A DNA stretch of 64,000 nucleotides from NCBI GenBank assembly GCA_963789015.1, contig CAWBIU010000001.1, positions 2,232,001 to 2,296,000 on the forward strand, in the 5' to 3' direction. This stretch comes from JAOPZW01 sp963789015. Lineage in GTDB: Bacteria; Actinomycetota; Thermoleophilia; Solirubrobacterales; Solirubrobacteraceae. Position numbers and translations under genes: made by a program. Positions 58,927-64,000 of this stretch are shown one piece after another. The first letter of the stretch is position 1, and every line of letters begins with the position of its first letter. The notes beneath the pieces are model-generated. The model had not been told where the DNA came from, ran no database searches, and saw only the letters and a list, made by a program, of their open reading frames with translations.

Positions 58927-59946
58927 TCAGCCCTCGAGCTCGTCGGGCACGACGCGCAGCGTGCGCACCGCGCCCTCGCGCACCACCGCGAGTTCGAGCG
59001 TCTCGCCGATCCGCTCCGCGCTCATCAGCCGCTGCAGGTCGTCCGTGCGCAGCAGCGGGACGCTGTCGATGGCGACGATCAGGTCCTCCGCGCGCAGGCC
59101 CGCGCGCGCGGCCGGGCCGTCCTGGACGACCTCGATGACCTCGAGCCCATCGCGGCGCCCGAGCCGGCCGGCGACCCGCGGCGGCAGCGGGCGCGGGCCG
59201 ACGGCCACGCCGAGCCACGCGCGCCGGACGCGTCCGTCGCTCATGAGCGTCCCCACGATCCGGCGCGTCGCCTCGTTGATCGGCACCGCGAGCCCGAGTC
59301 CCACGCCCGCGACGGCGGTGTTGATCCCCACGACGCTGCCGCGGCCGTCGACGAGCGCGCCGCCCGAGTTGCCCGGGTTGAGCGCGGCGTCGGTCTGGAC
59401 GACGTTGTCGACCATCCGCTGCGGCCCGCCGCGGCGGCCGACGGGCAGCGAGCGCCCGAGGCCCGAGACGACGCCGGCGGTGACCGAGCCCGCGTAGCCG
59501 TTGGGGTTGCCGACCGCGACGACGAGCTGGCCGACCTGCAGGCCGGCGGCGTCGCCGAGCACGGCGGGGATCAGGTCGTCGGCGTCGGCGCGCAGCACGG
59601 CGAGGTCGGAGAGGTGGTCGCGGCCGACGACGCTGAAGCGCAGGTCGCGCCCGTCCACGAACGAGGCGCTGCCCGCGCCCGACCCCTCGACGACGTGGGC
59701 GGAGGTCAGCAGGTAGCCGTCGGGCGCGATGACGACGGCGCTGCCGCCGCCCATCGCCGTGCGCCCGCCGCGGATGCGGCGCGAGACGCGCAGGTTGGCG
59801 ACGCTCGGCGCGAGCTCGCGCGCGACGGTGGTGACGACCCGCGAGTAGGCGTCGAGCGCCTCGCCGTCCGAAGGACGGTCGCGCAGCGGCCCGTCCGGGC
59901 GCTCCGGCGCCCCCAGCGGCGACTCGACGAAGAAAACGCTTGACAT
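58927..59946 (-). CDS. HtrA/DegP-like S1C serine protease with one PDZ domain
   Basis: A 339-residue trypsin-fold protease. The triad is H84 (TSAHVVEG), D114 (HLSDLAVLRA) and S194 (LNPGNSGGALVD). A PDZ domain covers about 240-335 (LGVAVGPRPLPPRVAGRLGR, DGPAARAGLRAEDLIVAIDS). Unusually for HtrA, the N-terminus (MSSVFFVESPLGAPERPDGP) has neither a signal peptide nor a membrane anchor, so it may act in the cytoplasm. In-frame sequence upstream of ATG 59946 shows no signal either. Other S1C proteases in actinobacteria are mostly membrane-anchored. Confidence 0.9.
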   Translation of the reverse strand: MSSVFFVESPLGAPERPDGPLRDRPSDGEALDAYSRVVTTVARELAPSVANLRVSRRIRGGRTAMGGGSAVVIAPDGYLLTSAHVVEGSGAGSASFVDGRDLRFSVVGRDHLSDLAVLRADADDLIPAVLGDAAGLQVGQLVVAVGNPNGYAGSVTAGVVSGLGRSLPVGRRGGPQRMVDNVVQTDAALNPGNSGGALVDGRGSVVGINTAVAGVGLGLAVPINEATRRIVGTLMSDGRVRRAWLGVAVGPRPLPPRVAGRLGRRDGLEVIEVVQDGPAARAGLRAEDLIVAIDSVPLLRTDDLQRLMSAERIGETLELAVVREGAVRTLRVVPDELEG

Positions 59947-59992
59947 GAAGCGAATGTACCAAGCGATCGCCGCGTCCCGGTGCGGCCGCCGC

Positions 59993-60694
59993 TCAGTGAA
60001 GCGACGCGCGCTCGATGCGCGCGGCGACGATGCCGACCCACTCGGCGTCGCCGAAGCGGTCGCGCAGCGCCTGGGCCGACGCCGCGTGGTCGTAGCCGAC
60101 GCGGCGCAGGACGACCTCGCCGTCATCGTCGATGAGCGCGTAGGCGGCGCGGTGGTCGCCGTCGAGCGGCATGCCGACGCTGCCCGGGTTGAGGAGCTCG
60201 AGCTCGCCGGCGTCGGTGCGCACGGTGCGCCGGAACTGCAGGTGGGTGTGGCCGAAGGTCAGGCGCCGGTCGGTCACGCCGGTCAGCAGCTCGTCGTCGT
60301 CGCCGCCGGCCTCGGGCATGAACGAGCGCATGTCGGAGACCGGCGAGCCGTGCCAGGCGACGGTCTGGTCGCCGAGCGCCGCCCGCTCCGGGAGCGCGCC
60401 GAGCTCGTCGGCGACCGTGTCGCCGAGCGCCTCGCGACAGGCCGTGACGGCGGCCGACATCGGCTGGTCGTCGGGCAGGTCGCTGCGGTCGACGAGCCAG
60501 CGCTCGGTGTTCCCCCGGATCCAGGTGGCGGCGTCGAGCTCCCTGAGGCGGTCGACCGTCTCGCCCGGCCAGGCGCCGAACGGAGCCATGTCACCGCCGA
60601 GCAGCCAGCGCCTCGCGCCCCGGCCGCGGGCGTCGTCGAGGACGGCCTCGAGCGCCGGTAGGTTGCCGTGGATGTCGTACAGCAGCGCGAGCAT
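59993..60694 (-). CDS. Calcineurin-like metallophosphoesterase
   Basis: A 233-residue phosphoesterase. Metal-binding motifs occur in order: LLYDIHGNLPALEAVLDDA (D-x-H-G-N), WLLGGDMAPFGAWP (G-D), WIRGNTERW (G-N), then TVAWHGSPVSD and LTFGHTHLQFRR (G-H-T-H). It ends with LNPGSVGMPLDGDHRAAYAL, as in YfcE-like and diadenosine tetraphosphatase-like members. The substrate is undefined. ATG 60694 lies inside the 5' end of the divergent GNAT gene, so the two coding regions overlap head to head by 23 bp. Confidence 0.88.
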   Translation of the reverse strand: MLALLYDIHGNLPALEAVLDDARGRGARRWLLGGDMAPFGAWPGETVDRLRELDAATWIRGNTERWLVDRSDLPDDQPMSAAVTACREALGDTVADELGALPERAALGDQTVAWHGSPVSDMRSFMPEAGGDDDELLTGVTDRRLTFGHTHLQFRRTVRTDAGELELLNPGSVGMPLDGDHRAAYALIDDDGEVVLRRVGYDHAASAQALRDRFGDAEWVGIVAARIERASLH

Positions 60695-61307
60695 CGTCCT
60701 CCATGGTCCCACGCTCACGCTGCGCGTGCCGGAGCCGGGCGACGCCCCCGCGCTGCTCGAGCTCGCCCGCGACCCCGAGGTCACCCGCTGGTTCTCATGG
60801 GGCCCGTACCGGAGCGTGGACGAGCCGCTGGCCTACATCGAGCGGCTCCATGCCCAGCGCGAGCGCGGCGAGCAGCTCGACCTCCTGATGGTCCACCACG
60901 AGCACGGCGCCGCCGGGATCACCGGGCTCTCGGAGTTCTCGGCGCGCGACCTGCGCTGCATCGTCGGCACGTGGTTCGGGCGTCGCTTCTGGGGCACCGG
61001 CGCCAACCGCGAGTCCAAGGCGATGGTCGCCCGGCTGGCCTTCGAGACGCTCGGGCTGCACCGCCTCGGGGCGTACTCGAACACCGCCAACGAGCGCTCG
61101 ACGCGGGCGCTCGCCGGCGTCGGCTTCCGGCGCGAGGGCGTGCTGCGCGAATGGCACCGCCACGACGACCGCCACCACGACGTCAACGTCTTCGGCCTGC
61201 TGCGACGCGAATGGGCGGAGGGCCCGCTCGCCGGCGTCCCGGTGACCGTCGAGGGCCGCCCGCCGCCCGCGTTCCCGCGCGGCCGTGGGTCGCAGGGCGA
61301 CTGTTAG
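60672..61307 (+). CDS. GNAT acetyltransferase, RimJ/RimL type
   Basis: A 211-residue acetyltransferase: TLRVPEPGDAPALLELARDP, EVTRWFSWGPYRSVDEPLAY, VGTWFGRRFWGTGANRESKA (acetyl-CoA loop region) and LGAYSNTANERSTRALAGVG, then FRREGVLREWHRHDDRHHDV. It has an extra Arg/Pro-rich tail of 25 residues. ATG 60672 is the only ATG in frame before the domain, but it overlaps the start of the divergent phosphoesterase gene; a later non-ATG start is possible. It is followed after 28 bp by the ComA-like gene. Substrate unknown. Confidence 0.8.
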   Translation: MSYSSASIVLHGPTLTLRVPEPGDAPALLELARDPEVTRWFSWGPYRSVDEPLAYIERLHAQRERGEQLDLLMVHHEHGAAGITGLSEFSARDLRCIVGTWFGRRFWGTGANRESKAMVARLAFETLGLHRLGAYSNTANERSTRALAGVGFRREGVLREWHRHDDRHHDVNVFGLLRREWAEGPLAGVPVTVEGRPPPAFPRGRGSQGDC

Positions 61308-61335
61308 CATCGGCCGCCGCCCACGGGGGGATCCC

Positions 61336-62115
61336 TTGCCTGACGTGCCATCGCCGGACTTTCTCGACCTTCCCGGGCGCCCGCCCAAGCCGCGCCCGCG
61401 CGGGATCACCCACGTCATCGACCCGGGGCTGACCGCCGTCGAGGCGCAGGGCGTGATGGACAGCGTCGACGAGTACGTCGACCTCGTGCGCTTCGGCTGG
61501 GGCACCGCCTACATCACGCGCGAGCTGCGCCGCAAGCTGGACATCTACCGCGCCCACGGCGTCCCGACGATGCTCGGCGGCACGCTCACCGAGCTGGCCT
61601 GGCTGCAGGGCCGCGTCGACGCCCTGCGCCGCTGGCTGGACGAGCTCGGGATCGAGCACGTCGAGGTCTCGAGCGGGGTCGTGCCGATGCCCGCCGACGA
61701 GAAGCTCGCCCTGATCGCCACGCTCGCCCAGGACCGCACGGTGTTCGCCGAGGTCGGCGAGAAGGACCCGCGCGCCCTGATGGCCCCCTACCGCTGGGTC
61801 GAGCTGATCAGCGCGGCGCTCGAGGCCGGCGCGGCGCAGGTCGTCTGCGAGGGTCGCGCCGACGGCTCGGCCGGGATCTACCGGCCCGACGGCGAGGTGC
61901 GCACCGGCCTGGTCGACGAGGTCGCACACGAGATCGACGTCGACCGGCTGATCTTCGAGGCCCCGCAGCGCGAGCAGCAGATCTGGTTCATCGAGCAGTT
62001 CGGGACGGACGTCAACATCGGCAACGTGGACCCGCGCGACGTCATCTCCCTCGAGACGCTGCGCCTCGGGCTGCGCGCCGACACGCTGCCGCGCTTCCAC
62101 GGCACGCCGGCGTGA
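61336..62115 (+). CDS. Phosphosulfolactate synthase (ComA-like)
   Basis: A 259-residue TIM-barrel enzyme of the ComA family, which adds sulfite to phosphoenolpyruvate to give (2R)-phosphosulfolactate, the first step to sulfolactate or coenzyme M. Family phrases are GITHVIDPGLTAVEAQGVMD, DLVRFGWGTAYITRELRRKL, VPTMLGGTLTELAWLQGRVD, GIEHVEVSSGVVPMPADEKL, VFAEVGEKDPRALMA and LIFEAPQREQQIWFIEQFG. TTG 61336 or GTG 61345 is the start. Its stop overlaps the phosphatase GTG. In Bacillus the partner phosphatase is of the ComB family; here a histidine phosphatase follows instead. Confidence 0.87.
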   Translation: MPDVPSPDFLDLPGRPPKPRPRGITHVIDPGLTAVEAQGVMDSVDEYVDLVRFGWGTAYITRELRRKLDIYRAHGVPTMLGGTLTELAWLQGRVDALRRWLDELGIEHVEVSSGVVPMPADEKLALIATLAQDRTVFAEVGEKDPRALMAPYRWVELISAALEAGAAQVVCEGRADGSAGIYRPDGEVRTGLVDEVAHEIDVDRLIFEAPQREQQIWFIEQFGTDVNIGNVDPRDVISLETLRLGLRADTLPRFHGTPA

Positions 62116-62681
62116 TCCTGCTCGCGCGACACGGCGAGACCGACGACAACGTCGCGCCCCAGCGGTTCATGGGCTCGCGCGACACGCCGCTCAACGACCG
62201 CGGCCGCGAGCAGGCGCGCGCGCTCGCGCAGGCGGCGGCGAGCGCCGCGCCGGCCGCCATCTGGACGAGCCACCTGCGCCGCGCCCACGAGACCGCGCGG
62301 ATCGCCGGCGCGGCGCTCGGGCTGGAGCCGCGCGTCGACCGTCGCCTGGCCGAGTCGCACCGCGGTCGCTGGGAGGGGCGCCTCGTCGCCGACATCGAGC
62401 GCGAGGAGCCCGAGGCGTGGGCCGCGTGGCGGGGCGCGGGCGCGGACTTCCGCTTCCCCGGCGGCGAGTCGCTGGCCGAGCACCAGGCCCGCGCGCTGGC
62501 GGCGCTTGACGACATCCGCGAGGGGCCGCTGCCCGCGCTCGTCGTCGCCCACGGCGGCACGATCCGCGCGATCGCCGCGGCCGCCCACCCGCACGGGCTC
62601 GACGCGTTCCACGAGCTCGCCGTCCCCAACGGGGCGCTGCTCGGTCTCGACGATCTGGGCCGATGGACGATCGCCGCGTAG
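62112..62681 (+). CDS. Histidine phosphatase superfamily protein
   Basis: A 189-residue phosphoglycerate-mutase-like phosphatase. The phospho-acceptor motif is LLARHGETDDN, followed by GSRDTPLNDRGREQARALAQ, IWTSHLRRAHETARIAG, the acidic L-A-E-S-H-R-G-R-W-E-G and VVAHGGTIRAIAAAA with the second catalytic His. GTG 62112 overlaps the ComA-like stop, and the gene overlaps the ATP-grasp gene by 19 bp, so the three are translated together. It may remove phosphate from phosphosulfolactate; this is an inference from position only. Confidence 0.88.
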   Translation: MILLARHGETDDNVAPQRFMGSRDTPLNDRGREQARALAQAAASAAPAAIWTSHLRRAHETARIAGAALGLEPRVDRRLAESHRGRWEGRLVADIEREEPEAWAAWRGAGADFRFPGGESLAEHQARALAALDDIREGPLPALVVAHGGTIRAIAAAAHPHGLDAFHELAVPNGALLGLDDLGRWTIAA

Positions 62682-63655
62682 CCGTCGTCCTCACCGGCGT
62701 CGGCAAGCGCTACGACATCGTCAGCGCGTTCGCCGAGCACGCCTTCACGGTCGCCGTCGACCCGAGCCCGCTCGCCCCGGCGCGCTACGCCGCCGACGTC
62801 GCGCTCGTGCCCCCGCGCATCGACGACCCCGGCTACGTGCCGTTCCTGCGCGAGACCGTCGAGCGCTACGGCGCGCGCGCCGTCGTGCCGCTCACCGACC
62901 TCGACATCGAGGTGCTGGCCGGGGCCGACCTGCCCGCGTTCGTGCCCGGCGTCGACGTGGCCCGCGCGACGTACGACAAGTACGAGACCCACGAGCTGCT
63001 GCTGCGCCTCGGGCTGCCCAGCCCGCCGACGTGCCTGCCCGAGGAGGAGCCCGAGAGCTACCCGGTCATGGTCAAGCCGCGCCGCGGCTCGGGGGCGCGC
63101 TCGATCCACCCGGCGGCCGACCGCGAGGAGAAGGACTTCTTCGTCCGCTACGTCAAGGAGCCCGTCATGGTCCAGCGGCTGATGGGCGGGCCCGAGTTCT
63201 CGATCGACCTGCTCTGCGACCTCGACGGGCGCTGCCTGAACGCGATCCCGCGGACGATGATCGAGTCGCGTGGGGGCGAGTCGATCAAGGGGACGGTGAT
63301 CGCGGACCCCGAGCTCGTCGAGCTCGGCCGCGCCGTCGGCGAGGCGCTCCACGTCCGCGGGCCGTGCACCGTCCAGGCGTTCCGCGATCCCGAGATCGGG
63401 CTCGGGATCACCGACGTCAACACGCGCTTCGGCGGCGCCTTCCCGGGCCCGATGTACGCCGCCCGGCCGGGGCGCACCTACCCCGAGCTGATCGTGCGCA
63501 TGGCGGCGGGCGAGCGCGTCGAGCCGCACGTCGGCGACTTCGCCGCGGGCCTGACGTTCACGCGCTGGTACTGGCAGATCGAGCTCGACGGCGACCTGCG
63601 CCCGACCGGTCGCGAGATGCTCCCGCACGGCCCGCGACGGCCGCGGACCGGCTGA
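62663..63655 (+). CDS. ATP-grasp family ligase
   Basis: A 330-residue ATP-grasp enzyme related to the carbamoyl-phosphate synthase/biotin carboxylase fold. The N-terminal domain (RRVAVVLTGVGKRYDIVSAF) precedes the ATP-binding part: YDKYETHELLLRLGLPSPPT, YPVMVKPRRGSGARSIHPA, VMVQRLMGGPEFSIDLLCDL and LGITDVNTRFGGAFPGPMY, where the D-x-N motif holds Mg. Such enzymes join a carboxylate to an amine or thiol. As third gene after ComA and a phosphatase, it might ligate sulfolactate to another molecule; CarB-like ligases also occur in polysaccharide clusters, and a sugar transferase lies next to it. Confidence 0.85.
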   Translation: MDDRRVAVVLTGVGKRYDIVSAFAEHAFTVAVDPSPLAPARYAADVALVPPRIDDPGYVPFLRETVERYGARAVVPLTDLDIEVLAGADLPAFVPGVDVARATYDKYETHELLLRLGLPSPPTCLPEEEPESYPVMVKPRRGSGARSIHPAADREEKDFFVRYVKEPVMVQRLMGGPEFSIDLLCDLDGRCLNAIPRTMIESRGGESIKGTVIADPELVELGRAVGEALHVRGPCTVQAFRDPEIGLGITDVNTRFGGAFPGPMYAARPGRTYPELIVRMAAGERVEPHVGDFAAGLTFTRWYWQIELDGDLRPTGREMLPHGPRRPRTG

Positions 63656-63661
63656 CGCGGC

Positions 63662-64000
<339 letters not shown>

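Overview
The window is a stretch of very G+C-rich chromosome (third codon positions are almost all G or C, and GTG/TTG starts and 4-bp ATGA/GTGA gene overlaps are common). Gene content points to a soil-type high-GC actinobacterium: an actinobacterial MimABCD-type binuclear-iron monooxygenase operon, FtsEX and SmpB with tmRNA, IclR/ROK/MarR regulators and an ECF sigma factor with a membrane-anchored tail. A Thermoleophilia/Solirubrobacterales origin is my best guess, inferred from gene style rather than from a marker gene.

Layout. 1-2.6 kb: a plant/cyanobacterium-like tocopherol module (MPBQ/MSBQ-type methyltransferase, homogentisate phytyltransferase, tocopherol cyclase). 2.6-5.8 kb: SRPBCC-like protein, a broken RTX repeat protein, a winged-helix protein. 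5.8-8.6 kb: NAD cluster nadC-nadA-nudC. 8.6-11.7 kb: ECF sigma factor with a Ser/Gly-rich tail, a small unknown, an M16 peptidase. 11.8-17.7 kb: ftsE-ftsX-S41 protease-RNB ribonuclease-GNAT-smpB. 17.7-20.5 kb: M50 and M3 (PepF) peptidases, both shredded by frame disruptions. 20.5-22.3 kb: a candidate structured small RNA, a GNAT, a DUF4395 protein, then tmRNA (ssrA) with a strong terminator. 22.3-28.8 kb: cupins, aldehyde dehydrogenase, PAS histidine kinase, AraC regulator, TrmO and a secreted protein.

28.9-40.2 kb (minus strand): the monooxygenase operon. MimA (hydroxylase alpha), MimB (reductase), MimC (beta) and MimD (effector) are followed by an amidohydrolase, a DUF59-type maturation protein, a Zn alcohol dehydrogenase and a dedicated GroEL paralogue. 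Upstream lie an IclR regulator and an AcoR-like GAF regulator that has a winged helix instead of the sigma-54 AAA+ domain. The likely pathway is propane (or another small alkane, ketone or phenol) to alcohol to ketone. 40.3-45.6 kb: a MarR-controlled pair of VOC dioxygenase-like genes, with a matching inverted repeat at both promoters, then a PEP mutase-like enzyme, MscS, ACT and DUF427 proteins.

45.7-53.7 kb (plus strand): a complete xylose-type operon: ROK repressor, binding protein, ATPase, permease, Gfo/Idh/MocA dehydrogenase, xylose isomerase-like TIM barrel and xylulokinase, with a ROK-like operator at its head and two strong internal hairpins. 53.9-56.5 kb: a DeoR-MFS-HAD operon preceded by four tandem 10-bp repeats. 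56.5-61.3 kb: small metabolic genes, an HtrA-like protease and a metallophosphoesterase. 61.3-63.7 kb: a phosphosulfolactate synthase-histidine phosphatase-ATP-grasp cassette, then a convergent, truncated glycosyl-1-phosphate transferase.

Caution: at least ten genes need frame corrections, and these cluster strongly (worst at 17.7-20.5 kb). In most of them the protein resumes intact after the shift, so sequence or assembly error is more likely than decay. No CRISPR array, insertion sequence, prophage, rRNA or ordinary tRNA was seen.
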